NCBI GenBank assembly: GCA_964438975.1
Contig: CAYTMU010000002.1
Span: 62,001 to 126,000, forward strand
Length of the DNA: 64,000 nt
Direction: 5' to 3'
DNA from: Chryseosolibacter sp964438975
GTDB lineage: Bacteria; Bacteroidota; Bacteroidia; Cytophagales; Cyclobacteriaceae
Positions 52,957 to 62,398 of this stretch are shown here, in pieces. Under the pieces are notes generated by a model. It was not told where the DNA came from. It worked only from the letters and a program-made list of their open reading frames with translations, and did not search any database. The translations under genes were made by a program, and so were the position numbers. Positions within the stretch are counted from its first letter, which is position 1. Each line of letters opens with the position of its first letter.

Positions 52957-54060
52957 ATGAAAAAGGTATTGCAACACGACTCAATCAGCAGCTGGTTTCC
53001 CGCCAAGAATAAACCATTCATTATAAGCGGCCCGTGCAGCGCAGAAACGGAGGAACAAATGGTAGCGACAGCGAAGCAGATCGCAGCTACGGGCAAGGTA
53101 CACGCGTTGCGTGCGGGTATTTGGAAGCCGCGCACACGACCTGGTCAGTACGAGGGTGCTGGGCAGGAGGGCCTTGCATGGCTGATCCGCGCAAAGCAGG
53201 AGACCGGATTGCCCGTAACGACAGAAGTGGCAAATGCGGCGCATGTCGAAGCATGTTTGAAGGCGGGTGTGGACATCCTCTGGATCGGTGCGCGCACAAC
53301 GGTGAATCCCTTCTCAGTTCAGGAAGTTGCCGATGCGTTGAAAGGCGTTGACATCCCGGTGATGGTAAAAAATCCGGTAAATCCGGACCTCGAACTCTGG
53401 ATCGGCGCGCTTGAGCGTATCAACAAGGCGGGTATTACCAAACTCGCAGCTATCCACCGCGGATTCTCTTCATCGGAGAAAGGTCCGTTCCGCAATGCGC
53501 CGATGTGGGATATGCCAATTGAATTGAAAACACGTATCCCGGATCTGGATATCATCTGTGATCCCAGTCACATAGCTGGTAATCGCGACCTGATTGCGCT
53601 GATCTGTCAAAAAGCCCTTGATCTCGACATGGTAGGTCTGATGATCGAAAGCCATATCAATCCTGATGCGGCGTGGAGCGACGCGAAACAGCAGGTAACA
53701 CCCGCGGCGTTGTCGAAGATGATCGACGCACTTGTGGTTCGCACGGCGTCTTCGGACAGCAAAGCATTTAAAGATACGCTGAGCATTCTCCGCGAACAGA
53801 TCGACGTTCTTGACGACGAGATCATGCAGAAGCTGGCTGCTCGAATGAAGATCAGTGAGAAGATCGGACAGTACAAAAAGGAGAATAGCGTCACAATCCT
53901 TCAAGTCACGCGCTGGGAGGAGATCATTCAAACACGTATCGCTCTCGGAAAAGCGATGGGGTTGAACCCCGAATTCACCAACGATCTTCTGAAGCTTATC
54001 CATCAGGAGTCAATTCAGGTGCAGACTGGCGTGATGAACAAGGTGGAGGAAAGAGTCTGA
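52957..54060 (+). CDS. Bifunctional DAHP synthase / chorismate mutase (type II mutase at C-terminus)
   Basis: This 367-residue fusion catalyses the first step of the shikimate pathway (PEP plus erythrose-4-phosphate to DAHP) and the step from chorismate to prephenate. The N-terminal part is a type I-beta DAHP synthase (about 15-265): ISGPCSAETEEQMVATAKQI, RAGIWKPRTRPGQYEG, WIGARTTVNPF, KNPVNPD, AIHRGFS and CDPSHIAGNRD. The C-terminal AroQ mutase (about 277-360) reads LREQIDVLDDEIMQKLAARMKISEKIGQYKK. The arrangement is usual in Bacteroidota and lets the mutase domain act as a prephenate sensor. It lies 68 bases after tyrA in the attenuated operon. Confidence 0.93.
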   Translation: MKKVLQHDSISSWFPAKNKPFIISGPCSAETEEQMVATAKQIAATGKVHALRAGIWKPRTRPGQYEGAGQEGLAWLIRAKQETGLPVTTEVANAAHVEACLKAGVDILWIGARTTVNPFSVQEVADALKGVDIPVMVKNPVNPDLELWIGALERINKAGITKLAAIHRGFSSSEKGPFRNAPMWDMPIELKTRIPDLDIICDPSHIAGNRDLIALICQKALDLDMVGLMIESHINPDAAWSDAKQQVTPAALSKMIDALVVRTASSDSKAFKDTLSILREQIDVLDDEIMQKLAARMKISEKIGQYKKENSVTILQVTRWEEIIQTRIALGKAMGLNPEFTNDLLKLIHQESIQVQTGVMNKVEERV

Positions 54061-54065
54061 TCGTG

Positions 54066-55022
54066 ATGACGGATGTGGCCCCCGAGCCTTCCGCCACCCA
54101 CCGGACATATCTCGGCATTGAGATAGGTGGAACCAAACTGCAGTTGGTCGTCGGCGATGCGCGGGCGGCTATTACTGAGCGTTTTCGGTTTGATGTCAGC
54201 CGTGAGCGCGGTGCGGAAGGGATCAAGGAGGATATCCGTGCCGCAGTGAATCGGGTAGATATCCGCACTGTATCTGCTATCGGAATTGGATTTGGCGGTC
54301 CGGTTGACCACGTGACCGGGCGAGTGATCACTTCTTATCAGGTGGAGGGCTGGGGCGATTTCCACATCAGGGAGTGGTTGCACGGCTTAACGGGAGTCCC
54401 CGTTTGGATTGAGAATGACGCTAACGTCGCCGCGCTTGGCGAATCGTTAAACGGCGCGGGAAAGGGATTTGACCAGGTTCTGTACGTCACGCTCGGCAGC
54501 GGCGTCGGCGCGGGACTGGTGTCGGGTGGACGGATTCATCACGGCGCAGGCACTACCGAATTGGAACTAGGTCATATGCGGCTCGATAAAAACGGACGGA
54601 CAGTGGAATCTTCCTGTTCGGGATGGGCCGTGAACCAGAAAATTCGGAACTATGCCCGGTCATATCCTGACAGCGTACTCGCCGCGTTGGCGCAGAGGTA
54701 CACCGGTGCCGAAGCTCGCGCGTTGCCAGGAGGATTGCAACATGACCCTGGTGCACGATCAATTCTTGACGAGACGGCTGACGACCTCGCCTTCGGACTA
54801 TCGCATGCCGTCCATTTGCTTAACCCACACATCGTTGTGCTGGGAGGTGGGCTCTCCCTTATAGGGGAACCGTTGCGCAGAGCAGTGGAAGCTCGGTTGT
54901 CTGCGTATCTAATGGACGTCTTGAGGCCAGGTCCTGTAATACATTTGTCCTCGCTGAAGGAGGACGCGGTACCAATCGGAGCACTCGCTCTGGCTATTAG
55001 TAAAATTTTGAAATATGAATGA
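54066..55022 (+). CDS. ROK-family sugar kinase or regulator
   Basis: This protein of about 318 residues starts at ATG 54066 (a GTG at 54063 is possible). It shows the ROK phosphate motif GIEIGGTKLQLVVGDA, the GIGFGGPVDH motif, catalytic Asp in WIENDANVAALGE, and VTLGSGVGAGLVSGGRIHHGAG. The zinc site usual in ROK proteins (GHxxxxxxCxCGxxGCxE) is degraded: after ELELGHM there is only one Cys in ESSCSGWA. There is no helix-turn-helix, so it is more likely a kinase than a repressor. It begins five bases after the DAHPS/CM stop and overlaps the SIS gene by eight bases. Confidence 0.83.
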   Translation: MTDVAPEPSATHRTYLGIEIGGTKLQLVVGDARAAITERFRFDVSRERGAEGIKEDIRAAVNRVDIRTVSAIGIGFGGPVDHVTGRVITSYQVEGWGDFHIREWLHGLTGVPVWIENDANVAALGESLNGAGKGFDQVLYVTLGSGVGAGLVSGGRIHHGAGTTELELGHMRLDKNGRTVESSCSGWAVNQKIRNYARSYPDSVLAALAQRYTGAEARALPGGLQHDPGARSILDETADDLAFGLSHAVHLLNPHIVVLGGGLSLIGEPLRRAVEARLSAYLMDVLRPGPVIHLSSLKEDAVPIGALALAISKILKYE

Positions 55023-55581
55023 CTTCCTGATCGATTACATCGCCCGCCAGAAACAAACGTTGGATACTATTCCGCTTGATACGGTGGCGAAGATCGTAGG
55101 CGTATTCGCCGATGCACTTGCGAACGAGCGGCAGGTCTTTGTCTTCGGAAACGGGGGTAGTGCAGCTAATGCATCACATTTCGTCACCGATCTTGGAAAA
55201 GGGTCGTCCGATAAGACTACGAAGAGGTTTCGGTGCATGTCGCTCAATGACAATACGCCCTGGATGACAGCACTGGGTAATGACTATTCATACGAAGAAG
55301 TATTTACCCGACAGTTGATGAACTTCGCACGCCGAGGCGATGTGATACTTACGATGAGCGTTAGCGGCAACTCCCCGAATCTTGTCAGCGCCGCTTCCTG
55401 GGCTCGCGAAAACGGAGTGCTTGTTATCGCTCTCGTCGGCGGGAACAAGGGACGCCTGGCGGAACAGGCCGACATTTCTCTCGTGGTGGATGACACCCAT
55501 TACGGCCGAGTCGAAGACGCGCACATGGGTATCTGCCACATGATCGCTTACGCATTTATGGAACTCCCGGAGATGGGTTGA
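55015..55581 (+). CDS. SIS-domain phosphosugar isomerase, GmhA-like
   Basis: This 188-residue protein resembles sedoheptulose-7-phosphate isomerase GmhA: QVFVFGNGGSAANASHFVTDLGKG (phosphate-binding and active-site region), MSVSGNSPNLVSAASWARE and HMGICHMIAYAFME with candidate catalytic His residues. GmhA makes D-glycero-D-manno-heptose 7-phosphate for LPS core. The upstream ROK gene overlaps by eight bases, so the two form a translationally coupled pair, possibly an isomerase and kinase acting in sequence on one sugar. The stop lies 13 bases from the convergent MscS gene. Confidence 0.83.
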   Translation: MNDFLIDYIARQKQTLDTIPLDTVAKIVGVFADALANERQVFVFGNGGSAANASHFVTDLGKGSSDKTTKRFRCMSLNDNTPWMTALGNDYSYEEVFTRQLMNFARRGDVILTMSVSGNSPNLVSAASWARENGVLVIALVGGNKGRLAEQADISLVVDDTHYGRVEDAHMGICHMIAYAFMELPEMG

Positions 55582-55593
55582 TCCCACGTACAG

Positions 55594-56676
55594 TTATTCC
55601 TGAGAAGGTGCCGCCAGACCTCCCTCCTTTGGAGGATTAATGAACAGCGATTGTGCCGGAATAGCAAACTGGACCTTCATCCGCTCGAACGCCTCGTGGA
55701 TGGCAAGATTGATCGCCTGCTGCGTATCCATGTAGACGTTGTAGTCAGGGCTTTGGACGTGGTAAACGACTTCAAACCGAAGGCTCCAGTCGTTGTAGGA
55801 TGCAAAGTGTGCGCGGTCGAACCGGGCGAGTTTCTGACGCTCAACAATTTCCCGCAGCGTTCCCGGTATTTTTTCAATAAGCTCGCGTGATGTGCCGTAC
55901 TGCACATTGATGCCGAATACAATCCGCCGTTGCATCATTCGCTTGTAGTTGTGAATCCTCGAACTGGTCAGGTTTGCGTTACCGATGATGAGTTGCTCAC
56001 CACTGAGGGATCGGATTTGAGTGGTTTTGATTCCAACGTATTCAATCGTGCCCAGTTTGTCGTCAACGATGATGAAGTCACCAGCTTCAAATGGTCGGTC
56101 AAAGAAAATGACGAAGTAGTTGAAAATGTCACCCACGATATTCTGCGCGGCCAATGCCACCGCGATACCTCCTATCCCGAGACCGGCGATGATCGGTGTC
56201 ACCTCGATTCCCCAGTTTCCCAACAAGAACACGATTCCAATGACCCAGATGATCCCGTTTATGATCATGATCAATCCCCCCATCTGCTTCAGCTTTTCAT
56301 CACCATAACCGCGGCGATGGATACCTGACTTAACGAGGATGAAGACCAGCGATGATATCAGCCGAAGGATGTAATATGTTACAATGATCGACGTTCCAAT
56401 CTCGATTGCGCGTTGAGCTGTTGGTGATAGGGTGAGGAGGTGGATACCAGAATAGACGATTGACCACTGAAGGATGGGCACGCCGAAACGCTGCAGGCTC
56501 TGGATTGTGAAGTCGTTCCACATCCCGTGCGTTTTCGAAGTTAAGTCGCGAAACCAGCGAAGCATCAACTTGCGGAAGGCTATAACGAGTAGTACACCGC
56601 CCACTATTACACCGAGAGTCACTAAATACTGGCGCACTGTATTATCGTAGTACACCTGATCGAGAAATTCATTCAT
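55594..56676 (-). CDS. MscS-family mechanosensitive ion channel
   Basis: The start at 56676 (MNEFLDQVYYDN) gives 360 residues; an upstream extension would overlap the A2M leader. There are about four hydrophobic segments (about 18-38, 62-82, 90-115, 130-160), and the third pore helix with its Gly/Ala pattern is visible as ITPIIAGLGIGGIAVALAAQNIVGDIFNYFVI. The beta domain follows with FDRPFEAGDFIIVDDKLGTIEYVGIKTTQIRSLSGEQLIIGNANL. It opens in the inner membrane under osmotic downshock. It is transcribed divergently from the alpha-2-macroglobulin gene. Confidence 0.92.
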   Translation of the reverse strand: MNEFLDQVYYDNTVRQYLVTLGVIVGGVLLVIAFRKLMLRWFRDLTSKTHGMWNDFTIQSLQRFGVPILQWSIVYSGIHLLTLSPTAQRAIEIGTSIIVTYYILRLISSLVFILVKSGIHRRGYGDEKLKQMGGLIMIINGIIWVIGIVFLLGNWGIEVTPIIAGLGIGGIAVALAAQNIVGDIFNYFVIFFDRPFEAGDFIIVDDKLGTIEYVGIKTTQIRSLSGEQLIIGNANLTSSRIHNYKRMMQRRIVFGINVQYGTSRELIEKIPGTLREIVERQKLARFDRAHFASYNDWSLRFEVVYHVQSPDYNVYMDTQQAINLAIHEAFERMKVQFAIPAQSLFINPPKEGGLAAPSQE

Positions 56677-56799
56677 AACTAGTTGCTTTTTATGGTACGC
56701 AAAGGTTGAAAAGTTTTTTGCTAAAAATCCATTAATCCGACGTGTTTTGGTCCTATATTTTATCATGTTTTGACTCTCTCCCAAAAAAACTCTGAATTC

Positions 56800-59700
56800 A
56801 TGAAAATTCTTTCTGCGAAGAAGCTGACGATTGCGGCTATTACGGTCGTTGTTGCCGTTGCAGCCATTGTCTACGCACTCTCGACTACTGGGAAAAAGAA
56901 CGTTCCCGTTTTCGCGAACCCTGCGTTCGCGGAGTATATAACTTCCTACACAGCTGGAATGCTGCCTTCGAATTCTGCGTTGAATGTGGTTTTTGCTCGT
57001 GACGTCGTGGATTCTGCGCAGGTAGGGCGGGAGGTGATCGGGAATTTGTTTGGGTTTCGCCCGGCGATCAAGGGGAAGGCGTTCTGGTTAAACACCCGCA
57101 CGATTGAATTCAGACCGGAGAGCCGCATGAAGTCGGGACAGCTTTACACGGTGGATCTTTCACTGTCGAAATTGATCACTGATATTCCGCAAGATATCGG
57201 TGTGTTCAGCTACTCCTTCCAGATCATTCCTCAGAATTTCGAGGTGGTCATCGTCAACGTCAAGCCAGCGAGCCGCACCGATTTTGAACATTCGCTGATT
57301 GAAGGTGATCTCAACACTGCCGATTTTGCGGAGGATTCAGAAGTGGAGAGAACGCTGACGGCGCATCAGGATGGCAATGCTCTTGACTTGTCGTGGACGC
57401 ATGTTGATGATGGCAAGATTCATCGCTTTGTTGTTGCGGGCGTCGTTCGAACAGAAAAAAGTGGTAAGGTCGAGTTGCAGATCGACGGCAAACCTATTGG
57501 CTTAACCCGGACAGACCGTCTGGAAATAGAGATTCCGTCGAGGGACGAGTTTAAGCTGATGAACGTCCGCGTTGTTCAGTCTCCTAATCAGCACGTGGTA
57601 CTCCAGTTTTCCGATCCCTTGATGGAGAAACAAGATCTTCGTGGCCTTGTTACGATAAGTGATCTGGAATCACTCGACTTTGACATACAGCACAATCAGA
57701 TCCTCGTGTACCCGCCCGTTCAACAAGGAGGAACGAGGACGCTCTCCGTTGCAGCTGGTGTCCGAAACTCGCGCGATGCGAAACTGGAAGGATCGCTGAA
57801 CCGGGAAGTGAGCTTCGAGCAACTCAAACCGGCGGTGAGATTTGCAGGCAAAGGTGTTATTCTTCCGAGTACAAATGGACTCGTTGTTCCGTTCGAAGCA
57901 GTCAATCTTCGCGCGGTAGATGTTCAGATCCTGAAGGTCCACGAAAGTAATGTGCTCCAGTTCCTGCAAGTCAATAACCTGAACGGCCGCAATGAGATGC
58001 GCCGTGTGGGAAACCGCTTGCTGAAGAAGACGATCCCGCTTGCCGATTCCCGAGTGTCTGACGCGGGGAAATGGACTCGGTACACACTTGATGTATCCCA
58101 ACTTATTCGTTCCGAGCCTGGCGCCATTTATGAGATCAAGCTGAGTTTCCGGAAATCATATGCCACATACGCGTGCGCAGGACAGGTGGAGGAATCGCCG
58201 CTGATTTTCGAATCACAGGATGACTCCGACAACGAAGGATATCTCGGAGACTATAACTACGAGTATTACGACGACTATTTTGACTACCGCTACTACGGCG
58301 AGAATTTTGATTGGACCCAGCGTGACAATCCTTGCCACGCTTCATATTACACTTCGAACCGCGCTGTGTTTCGCAATATTCTCGCGTCCGATCTTGGGCT
58401 CACCGTCAAACGAGGGGAAGATGGAAACACAGTTGTGTTCGTGACGGATCTGAAGACCGCCAGGCCGCTATCGGGAGTGGAGGTATCGCTGTACAGTTAT
58501 CAGCTTCAGAAAATTGGTAGTGGAAAGAGTGATTCTGAAGGAAGAGTTTTGGTGTCGGCGAAGGAAACACCGTTTGCAGTGGTGGCAAAGAATTCTGACG
58601 CGCGCGGCTATCTGCGTCTTGTCAACGGTGAGGCGTTGCTTGTTAGTAATTTTGACGTATCCGGCGAAGTCGTGCAAAAAGGACTCAAAGGATTGCTATA
58701 TGGCGAACGCGGGGTGTGGCGTCCCGGAGATTCGCTACATCTGACCTTCATCCTGGAAGATAAGCACAAGTCGCTGCCTTCTAGCCACCCCGTTATTTTT
58801 GAGCTTTCCAATCCCCAGGGCCAGATGGTCAATCGGATCGTTCGATCGGGGGGAGAGAATGGCTTCTACCGTTTCTCTACCGCAACAAGTGCTGACGCGC
58901 CGACGGGCAACTGGATGGGACGCGTCAGGGTTGGGGGTACCGAGTTCAGTCGGCCTCTGAAGATCGAGACTGTCAAGCCAAATCGGCTCAAAATAAATCT
59001 GGATATCGGCGGAGAGAAGCTCGTGGGGCCTGAGATCGATGGGACCCTGGATGTCCGCTGGTTGCATGGAGCGCTGGGGAGGAATCTCAAAGCGGAATTT
59101 GAAGTGTTTCTTGCGGCTCAACGCACGACGTTCAATTCATTCCCGAATTACAATTTTGACGACGCATCAAGGGACTTTGAAGGCGAATCGCTGATGCTCT
59201 TTGAGGGGACGACAAGTGCGGATGGACGCGCTAAGGTCACCGGGAAGCTTGAGCTGTCTGGCGAACCTTCCGGTGTCTTAAACGCGGTGTTTCGGGGTAG
59301 GGTGTATGAAGAGAGCGGTAACTTCAGCGTGGACCGGTTCAGCGTGCCCTACTATCCGTATTCTTCTTTTGTCGGCATGCAGGTCCCGGAGGGTGAACGT
59401 TACAGCGGTATTCTGTATACCAATCAGGAACACAGGATTCCCGTGGCGACGGTAGACTATGACGGCAATCCTGTCTCTCGAAGGGGCGTGCGTGTGAACA
59501 TGTACAAGATGAGCTGGCGGTGGTGGTGGGATAACACGGGTGATTACATTGCTAACTTCATGGAGGGCTCACATTCGCGGCTGGTGAGAAGTGGCACCGT
59601 CAACACCGTCAACGGAAAGGGTGAGTGGGCATTCAATCTGGAAACAGCGGAGTATGGAAGATATTTCCTGCGCATGTGCGATCCTGTTTCGGGCCATTGC

Positions 59701-62394
59701 GCCGGCGAGATCGTTTATGTCGATGAGCCGGGATGGTGGAGCCGCGCACGGGGGGATGACGCAAGAGGTGGTGCAAACTTACTGTCACTCTCTACAGACA
59801 AAACCATCTACAATATCGGTGACCGGATTCAATTGTCAATTCCAGGAAATGATCAAGGCAGAGCTCTTGTGAGCGTGGAGAACGGAAGTCAGATATTACA
59901 GAGCCACTGGATCGAAACAGGAAACGGTGAGACCCCTTTCTCCATAGAGGCGTCAGCAGACATGTCGCCGAATGCGTACATCCACGTCTCGTTGCTTCAA
60001 CCCCACGATCAGACGCTGAACGACATGCCAATGCGTTTATACGGCGTCGCGTCGGTCGAAGTTCAGGATCCGCGCTCTCATCTCGACCCGGTCATCGCAA
60101 TGCCTGATAAGTTGGTGCCAGGAGAGCCGGTGTCGATAAAGATCTCTGAAAAAAATGGTCGAAAGATGACATTTACCGTAGCGATGGTCGACGAAGGGCT
60201 ACTGGATTTGACGCGTTTCAAAACACCTGATCCGTGGAAGGCGTTTTATGCGCGTGAGGCGCTTGGGGTCCGGACGTGGGATATTTTTGATCAAGTCGTT
60301 GGTGCTTTTGGTGCTGATCTCGAGCGTTTTATTTCAATCGGAGGTGACGGAGATCTCGTAGCGAGTGAGGTGGATCCGCTGGCAAACAGGTTTAAGCCCG
60401 TGGTGAAGTTTTTTGGTCCTTACACGCTCAGTAGTGATACGAGAGAGATCCGCTTTACTATGCCGCAATACGTCGGCTCGGTGAAGACGATGGTAGTGGC
60501 AGGGTATGAGGGAGCCTATGGAAAGGCCGAGAAGGTGAGTGTTGTGAAGAAGCCGTTGATGGTGTTGGCGACACTTCCGCGTGTTCTCGGTCCGGGTGAG
60601 GTTGTCAGTTTACCGGTGACGTTGTTCACAGGTGAGAACGGTCGGCAAAATGTTCGGGTGAGTGTCGCGGTGAAAGGTCCGCTGAACATTACAGGCGAGC
60701 GTACGAAATCTGTTTCCATGTCTGATAACGCGGACGCCACTATCGATTTTCATCTGGCGGTTAAACCTGAAACCGGTATTGCCGCCGTGGAGGTGACGGC
60801 AACCTCCGGGAATTTCTCATCCACCGATGTGATTGAGATCGAGGTTCGAAATCCTAACGTCCCGGTTACACGTGTTCAGTCGCTCCTGCTGGAGAAGGGC
60901 GGAAAGGTCGATGCCATCGCCCGGCCATTCGGTATTTCAGGTACTAACTCGGCTGTTCTGGAGGTATCGAGTTTGCCACCAATTAACCTCGACTATCGGA
61001 TGCGTTACTTGTTGAGCTATCCGCACGGCTGCCTCGAACAAACAATTTCGACGGCGTTTCCGCAACTGTATCTACAGAATGTGAAGGAACTCACAGATGC
61101 GGAGAAAAGCCTCATTCAGGAAAACCTGAAGGCAGCGATCGATCGCGTCCGGGGCTTTGCGCGGACAGATGGCAGCTTTAGCTACTGGCCCGGGGCGGAA
61201 TCGTACGACTCATGGACCACGAGTTACACAGGACACTTTCTGATTGAAGCGCAGGACAAAGGTTATCATGTTTCGCCCGACCTTGTGAGTCGCTGGAAAT
61301 CATTCCAGCGCACAGAAGCAAATGGCTGGCGACGAAACAATGAGTATGTTAACTCTGACCTGGTCCAGGCGTATCGTCTCTACACACTCGCCGTAGCAGG
61401 ATCCCCGGAAATGGGCGCGATGAATCGTTTGCGAGAGGCGGGTGGTCTCGCCCCAACAGCGGCGTGGATGCTTGCTGCATCCTATGCTGTCAGTGGACAT
61501 CTGGACGCCGCGCGCAGCATGACGGAAGATCTTTCGATGTCTGTAAAGCCCTACCGCGAGATGGGATACAGCTACGGGTCTCACGTTCGTGATAAGGCAC
61601 TGATCCTGGAGACACTGCTTCTGATCGGTGATCGCACAAGGGCGTTTGAACTGCTGACGGATATATCTCAGGCCCTCGGCGATGAGGGGTACTGGATGAG
61701 TACGCAGGAGATAGCAACCTCGTTAAGGGCGGCGGCATTATTTGCCGGCGCCGAAAGAAAGGGCGAGATGAAGTTTGACTATCGTATCAACAATAATTCA
61801 AGTGTCAGCGCTACTACGGCATTACCGATCGCGCAGGTTACCGTCCCTGTAACTGCGGCTGAAGATCGGAAGCTTTCAATGGTCAACAAAAGCGATGGTA
61901 CCTTGTTTGTGAGGTTGATCCAAACGGGCACTCCTGCAGTCGGTAACGAGGTTACGGAGTCCAATGGGTTGGCCATGCGCGTGCGATATACTGATGTATC
62001 CGGCAACATGTTGGACCCCTCTCAGTTGAGGCAGGGAACGGAATTCAGAGCAGAGGTCAGCGTCAAACATCCGGGTATTCGCGGTCGGTACGAAAATCTT
62101 TCGTTGGCTCAGGTGTTTCCTCCTGGCTGGGAGATCACTAACCTGCGAATCACCGATGACGAATCGCAGGCTGAGGGAGTCGGAGACTTTTCTTACCAGG
62201 ATATTCGCGATGATCGGGTTTACACCTATTTCGACCTCAACCCTCACGAGGAGAAAACCTTCTCCGTGATATTGACAGCAACATATGCAGGCGACTACTA
62301 CTTGGCGGCGGTCAATTGTGAGACGATGTACGACCCGGGTGTTTATGCACGTGTGAAGGGACAGAATGTATCGGTAATCAAAGCAACTCCTTGA
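56800..62394 (+). CDS. Alpha-2-macroglobulin family protein (bacterial, YfhM-like)
   Basis: I start at ATG 56800 (MKILSAKKLTIAAITVVVAVAAIVYAL), giving 1864 residues with an N-terminal membrane anchor; a TTG upstream is unlikely. The protein has the macroglobulin architecture: N-terminal MG domains, A2M_N (GLKGLLYGERGVWRPGDSLHLTFIL, about 630-660), bait and A2M domain (FGPYTLSSDTREIRFTMPQYVGSVKT), then the thioester motif GCLEQT with Cys1411 inside the alpha-toroid and a C-terminal domain. The thioester can trap proteases covalently. Residues 474-504 form an Asp/Glu/Tyr-rich insertion. The protein should guard the periplasm together with PbpC, encoded immediately downstream. Confidence 0.94.
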   Translation: MKILSAKKLTIAAITVVVAVAAIVYALSTTGKKNVPVFANPAFAEYITSYTAGMLPSNSALNVVFARDVVDSAQVGREVIGNLFGFRPAIKGKAFWLNTRTIEFRPESRMKSGQLYTVDLSLSKLITDIPQDIGVFSYSFQIIPQNFEVVIVNVKPASRTDFEHSLIEGDLNTADFAEDSEVERTLTAHQDGNALDLSWTHVDDGKIHRFVVAGVVRTEKSGKVELQIDGKPIGLTRTDRLEIEIPSRDEFKLMNVRVVQSPNQHVVLQFSDPLMEKQDLRGLVTISDLESLDFDIQHNQILVYPPVQQGGTRTLSVAAGVRNSRDAKLEGSLNREVSFEQLKPAVRFAGKGVILPSTNGLVVPFEAVNLRAVDVQILKVHESNVLQFLQVNNLNGRNEMRRVGNRLLKKTIPLADSRVSDAGKWTRYTLDVSQLIRSEPGAIYEIKLSFRKSYATYACAGQVEESPLIFESQDDSDNEGYLGDYNYEYYDDYFDYRYYGENFDWTQRDNPCHASYYTSNRAVFRNILASDLGLTVKRGEDGNTVVFVTDLKTARPLSGVEVSLYSYQLQKIGSGKSDSEGRVLVSAKETPFAVVAKNSDARGYLRLVNGEALLVSNFDVSGEVVQKGLKGLLYGERGVWRPGDSLHLTFILEDKHKSLPSSHPVIFELSNPQGQMVNRIVRSGGENGFYRFSTATSADAPTGNWMGRVRVGGTEFSRPLKIETVKPNRLKINLDIGGEKLVGPEIDGTLDVRWLHGALGRNLKAEFEVFLAAQRTTFNSFPNYNFDDASRDFEGESLMLFEGTTSADGRAKVTGKLELSGEPSGVLNAVFRGRVYEESGNFSVDRFSVPYYPYSSFVGMQVPEGERYSGILYTNQEHRIPVATVDYDGNPVSRRGVRVNMYKMSWRWWWDNTGDYIANFMEGSHSRLVRSGTVNTVNGKGEWAFNLETAEYGRYFLRMCDPVSGHCAGEIVYVDEPGWWSRARGDDARGGANLLSLSTDKTIYNIGDRIQLSIPGNDQGRALVSVENGSQILQSHWIETGNGETPFSIEASADMSPNAYIHVSLLQPHDQTLNDMPMRLYGVASVEVQDPRSHLDPVIAMPDKLVPGEPVSIKISEKNGRKMTFTVAMVDEGLLDLTRFKTPDPWKAFYAREALGVRTWDIFDQVVGAFGADLERFISIGGDGDLVASEVDPLANRFKPVVKFFGPYTLSSDTREIRFTMPQYVGSVKTMVVAGYEGAYGKAEKVSVVKKPLMVLATLPRVLGPGEVVSLPVTLFTGENGRQNVRVSVAVKGPLNITGERTKSVSMSDNADATIDFHLAVKPETGIAAVEVTATSGNFSSTDVIEIEVRNPNVPVTRVQSLLLEKGGKVDAIARPFGISGTNSAVLEVSSLPPINLDYRMRYLLSYPHGCLEQTISTAFPQLYLQNVKELTDAEKSLIQENLKAAIDRVRGFARTDGSFSYWPGAESYDSWTTSYTGHFLIEAQDKGYHVSPDLVSRWKSFQRTEANGWRRNNEYVNSDLVQAYRLYTLAVAGSPEMGAMNRLREAGGLAPTAAWMLAASYAVSGHLDAARSMTEDLSMSVKPYREMGYSYGSHVRDKALILETLLLIGDRTRAFELLTDISQALGDEGYWMSTQEIATSLRAAALFAGAERKGEMKFDYRINNNSSVSATTALPIAQVTVPVTAAEDRKLSMVNKSDGTLFVRLIQTGTPAVGNEVTESNGLAMRVRYTDVSGNMLDPSQLRQGTEFRAEVSVKHPGIRGRYENLSLAQVFPPGWEITNLRITDDESQAEGVGDFSYQDIRDDRVYTYFDLNPHEEKTFSVILTATYAGDYYLAAVNCETMYDPGVYARVKGQNVSVIKATP

Positions 62395-62398
62395 GTAA

